64,000 nt of DNA, taken from Bacteroidales bacterium UBA4284 (lineage in GTDB: Bacteria > Bacteroidota > Bacteroidia > Bacteroidales > UBA932). The notes below the pieces were generated by a model, which did no database searches, was not told the origin of the DNA, and was given only the letters and a program-made list of their open reading frames with translations. Positions 8,866-16,977 of this stretch are shown piece by piece. The stretch is taken from assembly GCA_002395925.1 (NCBI GenBank), contig DGVM01000191.1, forward strand, positions 63,886 to 127,885, given 5' to 3'. Position 1 is the first letter of the stretch, and each line of letters starts with the position of its first letter. Both the position numbers and the translations under genes were made by a program.

Positions 8866-11229
8866 ATGAGAGCAATCCATATACCGGCATTTGCGGCGCT
8901 CGCAGCCTTCATCTGTTCCTGCAGCACCGACATGTTCGAACGCACGATAAACATCGGCTCCGGACTCGGCTTCCCCGAGAAGGTCGTGACCCTCGAGGCT
9001 GCGGAGGGCGAACGTACGATTGCGGTGCTCGCGACCCAGGAGTACACCATATCTTCCGATGCGTCCTGGCTGAACTGTCCCGCTACCGGGCAGGAGGGGC
9101 GCGAGGGCTTTGTGATGCATTATTCGGCCAACGACAGCTTCCCCAGGGTGGCTACGGTCGTCGTCGCCATAGATGAACACTCCCACTTCGACACCCTTAC
9201 GGTCCGCCAGCGTGGAGCGGTGGCTCCTGCGCTGACGGTCAAGTCTCCTTCCATTACCGTACGCGGTTCGTCCGGCGGGGAGTTTCAGCTGTCTCTCGAC
9301 ACCAATCTGCCCGACGACGCCATTTCGCTTACCTGGGCTTATGACGAGGGTGCTGCCTGGTTCGAAGAGCCCCAAATCAAGGGTTCGGCGCTGCATTTCA
9401 AGTATTCCGCCAATCCCGAAAGCCATACGCGCAGGGGCAGCATAACCGCCAGCTACAGCGACGCTTTCGGGAACCTTCTTACCATTCCCTTCCAGCTCAT
9501 TCAGCTCTCCAATTCCGACAGTGCCGGAAAGGACTTCAGCCTGCAGGAATTCTGCAGCCTCGCCTCGGAGGAGGGAACGCCTATAGTCGAAGACGCTACC
9601 ATCGAAGGTATCGTAGTGAGCGACAAGGAGAACGGCAACTGTGGCGACAACACCCAGACTTCCACGACGACAATCGACTACAGCGTCTGCCGGAGGACCG
9701 TCTATCTGGAATCGACGGACGGGTCCAGGGGCCTGTGCCTGATTACCGTATCGCCGGACGACAATATCTTCCGGCAGGGTGACCGGGTGAAGCTCTCCGT
9801 GCGCGGTGCGACTCTTTACCGCAGCACCGTAGTGGACGCGCTGTCGGATCCTGTATTCTACACCCTCAAGGGGGTCAAGGGTAGCATGGCGCTGGAGACC
9901 GAACATCTGGGAAGAAGCGGTATCCCGGTGAAAGAGAAATACATAGGAGCGCTGACCGATGACGACATCTTTACCTACGTCACCATCAAGGACTGCGAAC
10001 TCCCCGTACGCAAGGGGCCTCTTACTCCCGTTTCCGAGCAGTTTACTTCCGAAGGCGGTTCCGACAAGGTGAGCAAGTTCGGAATACTGCTGCACGACGT
10101 GTGCGGGGGCAGCATGTACCTGTACACCAACACCACCTGCCCGTACCGCCGCGACGGCTCTGTGCTGCCGCAGGGCAGCGGTACCGTGAGCGGAGTGGTG
10201 GTCCACGAACTGTATCCCCGTTTCAGCTACATGGACAACAGTTCCTCGGACTCCGGAACTTGGGGCAACATAGGCCGCTATCAGCTTCGTCACACCACCC
10301 GGGAAGACATCAATCTTGCCCGGACCATGCAGGAGAGGAGCTTCTCCGCCATCCTGTGCGAGTGGCGTTACGTGCCCGACAAGAATCTCCAGCGCTACTA
10401 TGCGACGGACGGTGACACGCAGGCTTACTTCGAGTACAGTTTCGTGTATCCCGACTCCTATACCGACGGCCGCGCCGGCACACTCCCCATAAACAAACGT
10501 ACCGATTACAGCTATCTTGGACCCGTAGGCGCCTCCAACGCAGGCAACAGGTCCGGACTCGGAGTGACGCTTGCCGACGGTACCGACTGGATGGGTCCGG
10601 AATACAACGGATTCAACAGTGAATTCGCCGCAAACATCAATTCCGACGGCCTCGGAAAGGTGCCTGCCGACGTCGGTTCGGCCTGGAGCACCAATCTTAC
10701 TGCCCGTAACGGCAAGCCGATGTACACGCAGCTGGTCTTCTCCACCAAGGGCATCACGAGCTCCCTGATGAGCATGCAGATCAGTTCGATGAATTTCTTC
10801 TACGGTTCCACTCAGAAGATCAACGGGGTTCCCATGTACCTTCAGGGTCCCCGCTACTGGGAGGTCCAGTATTCTACAGACGGCACGACCTGGAAGAAGG
10901 CCGGCGGCTACAACCTGCCCGAGTTCTGCCAGACGACTCCCATGACCCAGCTCTGGCAGACCGCAGGCTTCAAACCGGTCAACATCCCCCTGCCGGCCGC
11001 GGAGCTGCTCGACCGCGACAAGGTTTGGATACGCATCATTCCGGAGGAATCGATGGTCAGCGGCAGCCAGACCGAGTATCTGGACTACAGCATCAAGTAT
11101 CCTTCCAGCGGCTCTTTCCCCACTGCCTGGAATTACATAGGCATACGTTACAATACTGTCGAGCCTGCCTCGAGCGATTTCGGCGGAGGCGGCATCGACC
11201 CTGTAAATCCTATAGACTATAACTGGTGA
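8866..11229 (+). CDS. Large BACON / DUF5689-like surface lipoprotein
   Basis: The protein has 787 residues and a lipoprotein signal with Cys19 (FAALAAFICSCSTDMFE). Residues about 40-130 form a BACON domain (YTISSDASWLNCPATGQEG to TLTVRQRG), and about 130-220 look like a second one. Residues about 225-480 resemble DUF5689, an OB-like domain: FSLQEFCSLASEEGT, then EGIVVSDKENGN and VYLESTDGSRGLCL. The C-terminal third (GPRYWEVQYSTDGTTWKKA; WNYIGIRYN) resembles jelly-roll binding domains. DUF5689 is known to me mainly from Bacteroidota proteins linked to extracellular nucleases, which is notable next to the EEP genes downstream. It sits in the surface-glycan-binding position of the PUL. No catalytic motif is seen. 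Confidence 0.7.
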   Translation: MRAIHIPAFAALAAFICSCSTDMFERTINIGSGLGFPEKVVTLEAAEGERTIAVLATQEYTISSDASWLNCPATGQEGREGFVMHYSANDSFPRVATVVVAIDEHSHFDTLTVRQRGAVAPALTVKSPSITVRGSSGGEFQLSLDTNLPDDAISLTWAYDEGAAWFEEPQIKGSALHFKYSANPESHTRRGSITASYSDAFGNLLTIPFQLIQLSNSDSAGKDFSLQEFCSLASEEGTPIVEDATIEGIVVSDKENGNCGDNTQTSTTTIDYSVCRRTVYLESTDGSRGLCLITVSPDDNIFRQGDRVKLSVRGATLYRSTVVDALSDPVFYTLKGVKGSMALETEHLGRSGIPVKEKYIGALTDDDIFTYVTIKDCELPVRKGPLTPVSEQFTSEGGSDKVSKFGILLHDVCGGSMYLYTNTTCPYRRDGSVLPQGSGTVSGVVVHELYPRFSYMDNSSSDSGTWGNIGRYQLRHTTREDINLARTMQERSFSAILCEWRYVPDKNLQRYYATDGDTQAYFEYSFVYPDSYTDGRAGTLPINKRTDYSYLGPVGASNAGNRSGLGVTLADGTDWMGPEYNGFNSEFAANINSDGLGKVPADVGSAWSTNLTARNGKPMYTQLVFSTKGITSSLMSMQISSMNFFYGSTQKINGVPMYLQGPRYWEVQYSTDGTTWKKAGGYNLPEFCQTTPMTQLWQTAGFKPVNIPLPAAELLDRDKVWIRIIPEESMVSGSQTEYLDYSIKYPSSGSFPTAWNYIGIRYNTVEPASSDFGGGGIDPVNPIDYNW

Positions 11230-13358
11230 TGCGTATGAAAAAGAATCTGACTGTTCTTGCCCTGCTTCTTGCTGCTGTTTCGTGCGGGAAGGGGGAACTT
11301 ACGGATTTGCCGCAGACAACTCTGGAGCTGACTTTTACAGCCGACGCAGTAGCGGCACATGCCGGCGGAAACGCCACCAGGACGTCCCTCGGCGCCGACT
11401 GGTCGGTCAGCTGGGTCGAAGGGGACCAGGTATCGATTCTCTGGAAGGGCGGCAGGGCCGTGAGTCAGGCCGTCCCCGAAGGCGGAAAGGTTTCCTTCGG
11501 TGCCGTGGTTGACGAGGCATCCGATTATTATGCCGTATATCCGGCCTCCGTTCCGGCCTCCGTGGACGCCGACGGCCGTCTTACCCTGCAGATTCCCTCA
11601 GTACAGGGCGGCAGTTTCGCCGACTGCGCCGTGATAGTTGCGCACACCACCCGCGAATCCCTCGACTTCGGCCGTTTCCACAGCGCCGTCTCCATGATAC
11701 GCTTCACGGTGGACAATCCGGGCGTGTCGCTCGTGCGCTTCGGCGCGGCGGACTCCGGGAATGTCTGCGGCCGCATTTCGTGCGACGAGTCGCTGGCAAC
11801 ATTCTCCGCAGAGGCGGAAACGGCGTCGATAGATGTCCGTACGAACGGGGCGGGTACGTATTACCTTGCCATGCTTCCCGGACTCTCCCTGCCGGGCCTC
11901 AGATTCTCTCTAGGCAACGAATCCGGCTGGAAAGGCACAGCCACGAGCACTGAGGCTGTATCCCTCGAGGCGGGAGACCTGCTGTGCATAAAGACTACGC
12001 TGGACAGCCACATAGAGGTGGAAGGCAATATCCACGTCAGCGTCGAGGGCTCCGGCAGCAAGGACGGTTCGTCGGCAGAGAATGCCGCAGATGCGGAGTT
12101 CCTTCGCACCCTGCTCGCTTCGTCCGCCGGCGGCAGCCAGCTCGACGGACGCACCGTCTTCGTAGCTTCCGGCACCTACGATCTGGCCGTCGGCGGCAAG
12201 GGCCTCAGCCTCGCATACGACGTTCCGGCACATATTACCATCCAGGGCGAAGAGGGGACGGTCTTTACCACCTCTCTCTCCGGAGCCGAAGGTTGCATAC
12301 TTACCGTGGCTTCCGAAGGGGTCAATCTTGTAGTCAAGGGCGTAAGCTTCACCGGAGCCTCTCATGACGGCACCGGCGGCGCAGTATGCCTCACGAAGGG
12401 ACATCATGTCTTCGAGGGCTGCAGCTTCAGCGGCAACGAGTGTACCTCCACCACCTCCGACCGCACCGGCGGAGCGGTTTACGTGGGCGGCAGCGCAACG
12501 GCCGACTTTGCCGCCTGCAGCTTCGACCATAACAAGGTTGCCGTCACCGGCGGGGGAGCCCTCGCATTCCATTCCTCCGGCCTGAGCACCGTGCTGGGCT
12601 GCCGTTTCACCGGAAACGGACTCGACACCGTAGGCAACGGAGGAGCCATTTTGCAGAAGGCAGAAGGCAGCCTGCTTTATGTTGTCGGCTGCTCCTTCGA
12701 TTCCAATGCCTGCAAGACCAACGGCTCCGACATCTTCTCGTCAAAGGGTGATGCGCTGATGCTTTACAACTGCACCGGCATCAATCCCGTCAACGGTTCT
12801 GCCGGAAACCTGGGATTCGTACGGGCCAATGCCCCCATGCTCATTGCCGGCTGTACCTATGCTGCCGAAAAGGTGGGAGAGGCCAACGGATGCGTTTCCT
12901 TCGGCGTGAGCGGGACCGACAAAAACATGGCGGTCGGCAATCTGGTTGTCTGCCAGGAGGGCAATTCCTTCAGCTCAGCATTCACTAACAGCAACCCCGA
13001 TCTCAAGCGGATCGTGGCTTCCGGAGGATTCAACGTCTTCAGCAAAGCACCCAATATCACATGGGAGGGAGAGGGCGTCGCCTCCGACCTTGCCGGGGTT
13101 GATTACAGTACCGTATTCTCCGCTCCCGCAGCACTTTCCGCAGACGGCGTGATGCTTTGGGAAGGCCCTGCTGCGGTGCTTCCTTCCTTCACTCCTGCGA
13201 GCGCCGCCGACATCGAGTCTGCCATCGGCGCCTATCCTCAGGGCGGGCAGGCATTCCTGCAGTGGCTCAAGGACAAGGATGTATTTGCAGTTGACGGTTG
13301 TGGTAATTCCCGCGGCAGCGCTTCCTGGTGGCCCGGGGCATATCAGAAAGCCGAATGA
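11229..13358 (+). CDS. Fimbrillin-like / beta-helix lipoprotein, paralogue of 848-3787
   Basis: I use ATG 11229, which overlaps the upstream TGA by one base (TGATG); ATG 11235 is the alternative. The 709-residue product starts MRMKKNLTVLALLLAAVSC. The N-terminal region to about 255 is fimbrillin-like (ATRTSLGADWSVSWVEGDQ, SDYYAVYPAS, YYLAMLPGLSLPG). After an SVEGSGSKDGSSAENA segment, which matches the ESGTGKGASSADPAGPE segment at the same place in 848-3787, comes a shorter right-handed beta-helix (GTGGAVCLTKGHHVFEGCSF; RTGGAVYVGGSA; GNGGAILQKAEGS). The two clearly share origin and architecture. Role: surface binding or cleavage of a polymer; no catalytic residues recognised. Confidence 0.75.
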   Translation: MRMKKNLTVLALLLAAVSCGKGELTDLPQTTLELTFTADAVAAHAGGNATRTSLGADWSVSWVEGDQVSILWKGGRAVSQAVPEGGKVSFGAVVDEASDYYAVYPASVPASVDADGRLTLQIPSVQGGSFADCAVIVAHTTRESLDFGRFHSAVSMIRFTVDNPGVSLVRFGAADSGNVCGRISCDESLATFSAEAETASIDVRTNGAGTYYLAMLPGLSLPGLRFSLGNESGWKGTATSTEAVSLEAGDLLCIKTTLDSHIEVEGNIHVSVEGSGSKDGSSAENAADAEFLRTLLASSAGGSQLDGRTVFVASGTYDLAVGGKGLSLAYDVPAHITIQGEEGTVFTTSLSGAEGCILTVASEGVNLVVKGVSFTGASHDGTGGAVCLTKGHHVFEGCSFSGNECTSTTSDRTGGAVYVGGSATADFAACSFDHNKVAVTGGGALAFHSSGLSTVLGCRFTGNGLDTVGNGGAILQKAEGSLLYVVGCSFDSNACKTNGSDIFSSKGDALMLYNCTGINPVNGSAGNLGFVRANAPMLIAGCTYAAEKVGEANGCVSFGVSGTDKNMAVGNLVVCQEGNSFSSAFTNSNPDLKRIVASGGFNVFSKAPNITWEGEGVASDLAGVDYSTVFSAPAALSADGVMLWEGPAAVLPSFTPASAADIESAIGAYPQGGQAFLQWLKDKDVFAVDGCGNSRGSASWWPGAYQKAE

Positions 13359-15115
13359 AAAGAATACTCGTCACATATCTCGCAGCCCTGTTGCTTCCGG
13401 TGCTGCTCTGTGGGCAACCCCAGCCTCGCTTCAAGGCGGGGACGTACAACGTGTTTACCAGCGACTCTCGCCTCAAGGCGGTAAACGGCAGCGGCGATGT
13501 GTCCCCGCAGAGGCTGTGGTGCAACAGTTACACGGCGGTCGGAGACATGCTGGTGCACATGGACTGCGACATTCTGGGCCTGCAGGAAATATGCGACAGC
13601 ATCTGGAACGGACCGAAGAACATCCGTGCCGACGTGGCTTCCAAGGGGTTGGAATACGAGTGGATACTGTATCCCAACACACGCCACGGGCATATTTCCT
13701 ACGACGATGCCATCGCTTACAAGCCCTCCGTGTTCGACTGTCTGGAGAATGGAATCTTCTGGCTCGGTGGAGTGTTCGACAAGCCGGAGTCGGCGCCGGA
13801 CGCTCCCAAGGGGACCATGCGTCCTGCCGTCTGGGGCCGTTTCCGTCATAAGCCCTCCGGTAAGGAATTCTATTTCATCAGCACCCACCTGCTGGTCTCC
13901 CAGAGGCAGGAAGACGGGAAATACAGCCACGAGGGCAATAAGTACAACGCCAAGCAGCTCCGGACGTGGCTGGAGGATAACCTGGACGATGATCTCCCTG
14001 CCATACTTGTCGGAGACATGAATGTGGACGACAAGGCCAAGCATTGGGGGAGCCTCGCCCAGGTCCCCATGATGGACACAAAGCTCTATTTCCTGCATTC
14101 GGGACGTCTGAGCGCCGACGCCAGGGAATGGGGTACGCAGGACCAGAAGAACGAAAGCGGCTTCAGCAAGTGGTGGCCCGACCACATCTTCCTGCAGGGA
14201 TTCCGTCCGCTCGACTATATAATCGAGCGGGGGAAGTTCCCAACCGCCGACGGCAGCCTCCATTATCCTTCAGACCATCTTCCGCTTACTTGCAACGTGG
14301 AATTCCGGGATTACACCCCGGGCGGACTGCCTACCCCTGCCCGTAAGAAAAAGGCTGTGAGGCTGATGTCCTTCAACATCCGCTACTGGAACAACAATGC
14401 GGATTACGAAAACGGCTGGGCGATGCGCAGGCGCGCCATTCCCGCCATGCTGGACGACGTGCGGCCCGATGTCTTCGGCACCCAGGAGATAACCCACATG
14501 CAGATTGAATACATGGACCGCAAGCTCCCCCGTTACAAGCATGTAGGCCTGTTCCGGGAAGGCGGAGAAACAGGAGAGTGTCCAAGCATCTTCTACGATA
14601 CCGAGAAAGTGAGCCTCGAAGACTGGGGCGGCTTCTGGCTGAGCGAAACTCCGACTGAGTGCTCCATCGGCTGGGATGCGCGTTACAAGCGCGTCGCCGT
14701 TTGGGCTCGCCTGAAGATGAAGGAAAGCGGCAAGGAGTTCATGTTCGTCAACACGCATCTCGACCACAGAGGGCAGCAGGCCAGGGTGAAAGGTCTTGAC
14801 CTGATACTGGATACGCTTGCGACAATCAATGCCAAGAAACTGCCCGTAGCCCTTGTCGGCGACCTCAACATGCTTCCCGACAACGAAGGCATGGAGCGCA
14901 TCTCGCGTACAATGAAAGACGCACGGGTTGAGGCCGCATCGTCCGACGACAAATACTCGTTCAACGGTTTCGGAAAGTCCTGGACCGGCATCATCGACTA
15001 TATATGGTATAACGGCTTCCGCAGGTGCACCGACTTCAAGGTCGTATGCAAGCCATACCTGCACATACCGTTCATTTCGGACCATTATCCCATTAGAGCA
15101 GACTTTGAGTTATGA
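13355..15115 (+). CDS. Secreted protein with two tandem EEP (DNase I-like) domains
   Basis: The start at ATG 13355 overlaps the upstream stop (ATGA). The signal peptide is MKRILVTYLAALLLPVLLCG. The 586-residue protein contains two endonuclease/exonuclease/phosphatase domains. Domain 1 (about 23-323) shows GTYNV, DILGLQEICD, ISTHLL, VGDMNVD, WWPDHI and PSDHLP. Domain 2 (about 334-586) shows MSFNIRYW, FGTQEITH, VNTHLDHRG, VGDLNMLP, IDYIWYN and SDHYP. Both have the metal-binding Glu, the catalytic His and Asp/Asn set, and the final SDH, so both should be active on phosphoester or phosphodiester bonds. The family includes nucleases, sphingomyelinases and inositol phosphatases, so the substrate is open. 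Tandem EEP domains in one secreted protein are uncommon. Confidence 0.85.
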   Translation: MKRILVTYLAALLLPVLLCGQPQPRFKAGTYNVFTSDSRLKAVNGSGDVSPQRLWCNSYTAVGDMLVHMDCDILGLQEICDSIWNGPKNIRADVASKGLEYEWILYPNTRHGHISYDDAIAYKPSVFDCLENGIFWLGGVFDKPESAPDAPKGTMRPAVWGRFRHKPSGKEFYFISTHLLVSQRQEDGKYSHEGNKYNAKQLRTWLEDNLDDDLPAILVGDMNVDDKAKHWGSLAQVPMMDTKLYFLHSGRLSADAREWGTQDQKNESGFSKWWPDHIFLQGFRPLDYIIERGKFPTADGSLHYPSDHLPLTCNVEFRDYTPGGLPTPARKKKAVRLMSFNIRYWNNNADYENGWAMRRRAIPAMLDDVRPDVFGTQEITHMQIEYMDRKLPRYKHVGLFREGGETGECPSIFYDTEKVSLEDWGGFWLSETPTECSIGWDARYKRVAVWARLKMKESGKEFMFVNTHLDHRGQQARVKGLDLILDTLATINAKKLPVALVGDLNMLPDNEGMERISRTMKDARVEAASSDDKYSFNGFGKSWTGIIDYIWYNGFRRCTDFKVVCKPYLHIPFISDHYPIRADFEL

Positions 15116-16107
15116 AAAAGATACTGACGGTATTGATGCTGCTGGCCATGGCTGCAGCCGCCTTGTCTGCGGCTCCCCGGGGGAAGACTTCCATCCGGGT
15201 GGGCACCTATGATGTGACCAATTCCTTCAACCGCCGCTCCCAATGCGAAAAGGGAACTATGCCCTCTCAGCGTATGTGGTGCAACAGCCGCGGGGCCGTC
15301 GCCGACGCCATAATCGAAGCGGACTGCGACATCATGGGTCTGCAGGACGTCTGCGACAGCGTTGCCGGAAGGCGTGAGGGCGTCAAACCTTTGATCGACA
15401 TCATCCGCGAGCGCGGAGGAGACTTCGACTGGCTGGTACTGAGCAACAAAAACCCCGATTTCCCTCTGGACGGCCAGCTGGTAAACGGCACCGGAATCAT
15501 CTGGAGGGCATCGCGCTTCGAGCTTCGTGACTGGGGCATCAACTGGCTCTCGGGCATCTACGACAAGCCGGGGCGTGCCAAGGCATACAAATACGGAGGC
15601 AACAACGCTTCCATGATGTGGGTGCGACTGTACGACAGGCAGGCGGAGCGCGAACTCATTTTCTCTTCTGCCGGAGTGAACGGTCCTACCCAGTACGACA
15701 AGGGCCAGAAGGTGGTTTATCACGAAATCAATGTGGCAAACTGCCGCAACGTGGTGAATTACATGCGCTACGACATCGTTCCTTCCGGCATGCCGTCGGT
15801 AATCGCCATCAACTCCCGTAACGCGCCCTCGCACGAGGGATACAAGGTTCTTACCGGTTCCCTGTGGTTCGACGCACACGACGTGCTCCACGAAGAAGGG
15901 GCCTTGAGCGAAGAAGCCATAAAAGTGAAAGATACATGCAACAACGCCAGCGGCGAAAAACTGCAGGGCGGCCGTCCCGACCATATACTCGAAGACGGGT
16001 TTGAAGTGAGGTCGTATATGGTTCTGAGGATGAAATACCCTACAGCCGATGGATCTCTCTTTTATCCTTCTCTGCATTTTCCGGTAGTTGCCGAATTAAG
16101 GTATTGA
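15112..16107 (+). CDS. Secreted EEP-fold protein lacking catalytic residues (pseudoenzyme)
   Basis: ATG 15112 overlaps the upstream TGA. The 331-residue protein has a signal peptide ending near LSAAPRG. It aligns along its length with EEP domain 1 of the upstream gene (IRVGTYDV, QRMWCNSRGAVADAI, MGLQDVCDSV, RPDHILEDGF, KYPTADGSLFYPS). The active-site positions have changed: the metal Glu of QE is Asp (QD), STHL is replaced by SSAGV, GDMNV by AINSRN, and SDHFP by SLHFP. The fold is well kept while the catalytic set is lost, so a binding or regulatory role is likely. The frame is intact and translationally coupled, so it is not a decaying pseudogene. Confidence in fold high, in loss of catalysis high. 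Confidence 0.8.
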   Translation: MKKILTVLMLLAMAAAALSAAPRGKTSIRVGTYDVTNSFNRRSQCEKGTMPSQRMWCNSRGAVADAIIEADCDIMGLQDVCDSVAGRREGVKPLIDIIRERGGDFDWLVLSNKNPDFPLDGQLVNGTGIIWRASRFELRDWGINWLSGIYDKPGRAKAYKYGGNNASMMWVRLYDRQAERELIFSSAGVNGPTQYDKGQKVVYHEINVANCRNVVNYMRYDIVPSGMPSVIAINSRNAPSHEGYKVLTGSLWFDAHDVLHEEGALSEEAIKVKDTCNNASGEKLQGGRPDHILEDGFEVRSYMVLRMKYPTADGSLFYPSLHFPVVAELRY

Positions 16108-16113
16108 TTTGTA

Positions 16114-16977
16114 ATGAAAAGCTTGAAATTCATACTGGGCGCGGCCTCATCGCTCCTGCTTTCCTGCACCGGCGGCGGAGACGCTCCGGCTCCCACGCAG
16201 GTGCACACAAGGATATGCGCCGGGACAACTAAAGCTGCCGCCGGTCCGCAGGATTCCGGTCTCTATCCCGTCCTGTGGCAGGAGGGAGACCGGATAAGCG
16301 TGAACGGCAAGCTGAGCCGGCCACTTGACGCCTCGTTCGCCGGCAGCGGCGAAGCTGTGTTTGCGCTCAGCGGTTTTTCGTCCGCGGCTCCGTTCAACAT
16401 GCTGTATCCCGGCACTACGGACGGTACTGTTGTGCTCGACGGCGCGACTCCTGCAATGTATGCGGTAAACCAGTCGCTGGACGAGGTGGCGCAGTTCCAT
16501 CAGCTCACGGCAGGCATCTATGTGGAGCTGTACGGTGAGCTGTCCCTGTCTTCGCTTACGCTTGAATCCCTTGGCGGAGAAGCTCCGGGAGGCACTTTTT
16601 CTGTGGCCTTCCCTTCGGGAGCCCTTTCTGCGGCAAGCAGTGTGGGGAGCCTCGAGCGTACTTTCGCCTCTCCTGCATCCCTTTCTATGGATGCTCCGCT
16701 GGCCGTTTGCTGGTTTATCAAGCCCGGCACCTATGCCAGCGGCCTGACTCTGCGTGCCGGAAGCCCTCAGGGGACCGTCTTAAGCTGGAGTTTCGGACGC
16801 GGCAAGACGCTGGAAACCGGCAAGATGTATAAGCTCGGACCGGTCTCTTTCGTGTCGCCGGTACCCAATCTTCCGGACGATACCGACGACCCCGATGACC
16901 CGTCTGACCCTGCCGACGACGGCATTCAGGTTACGCTTGAAGAAATGACCGAACTTGTTTACGGATACGGATTATGA
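16114..16977 (+). CDS. Fimbrillin-like lipoprotein without enzyme domain
   Basis: The 287-residue lipoprotein (MKSLKFILGAASSLLLSC, Cys18) is a free-standing version of the N-terminal module seen in its neighbours: YPVLWQEGDRISVNG, FNMLYPG, FIKPGTYASGLTL, ETGKMYKLGPVSF. It then has an Asp/Pro-rich linker (about 250-270) and a short tail (IQVTLEEMTELVYGYGL). It lies between the pseudoenzyme and another EEP protein and overlaps the latter by four bases (ATGA). In the next gene the same module is followed directly by an EEP domain, so this gene may be a module that lost or never gained its partner, or a surface protein that pairs with the unattached EEP proteins. Function unknown. Confidence 0.7.
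   Translation: MKSLKFILGAASSLLLSCTGGGDAPAPTQVHTRICAGTTKAAAGPQDSGLYPVLWQEGDRISVNGKLSRPLDASFAGSGEAVFALSGFSSAAPFNMLYPGTTDGTVVLDGATPAMYAVNQSLDEVAQFHQLTAGIYVELYGELSLSSLTLESLGGEAPGGTFSVAFPSGALSAASSVGSLERTFASPASLSMDAPLAVCWFIKPGTYASGLTLRAGSPQGTVLSWSFGRGKTLETGKMYKLGPVSFVSPVPNLPDDTDDPDDPSDPADDGIQVTLEEMTELVYGYGL

Noticed and set aside
6132..9050. Long antisense frame (972 codons) over SusC/SusD
   Set aside because: It is antisense to unmistakable SusC and SusD genes; GC-rich codon use in Bacteroidota often keeps the opposite strand open. Its translation shows no domain.
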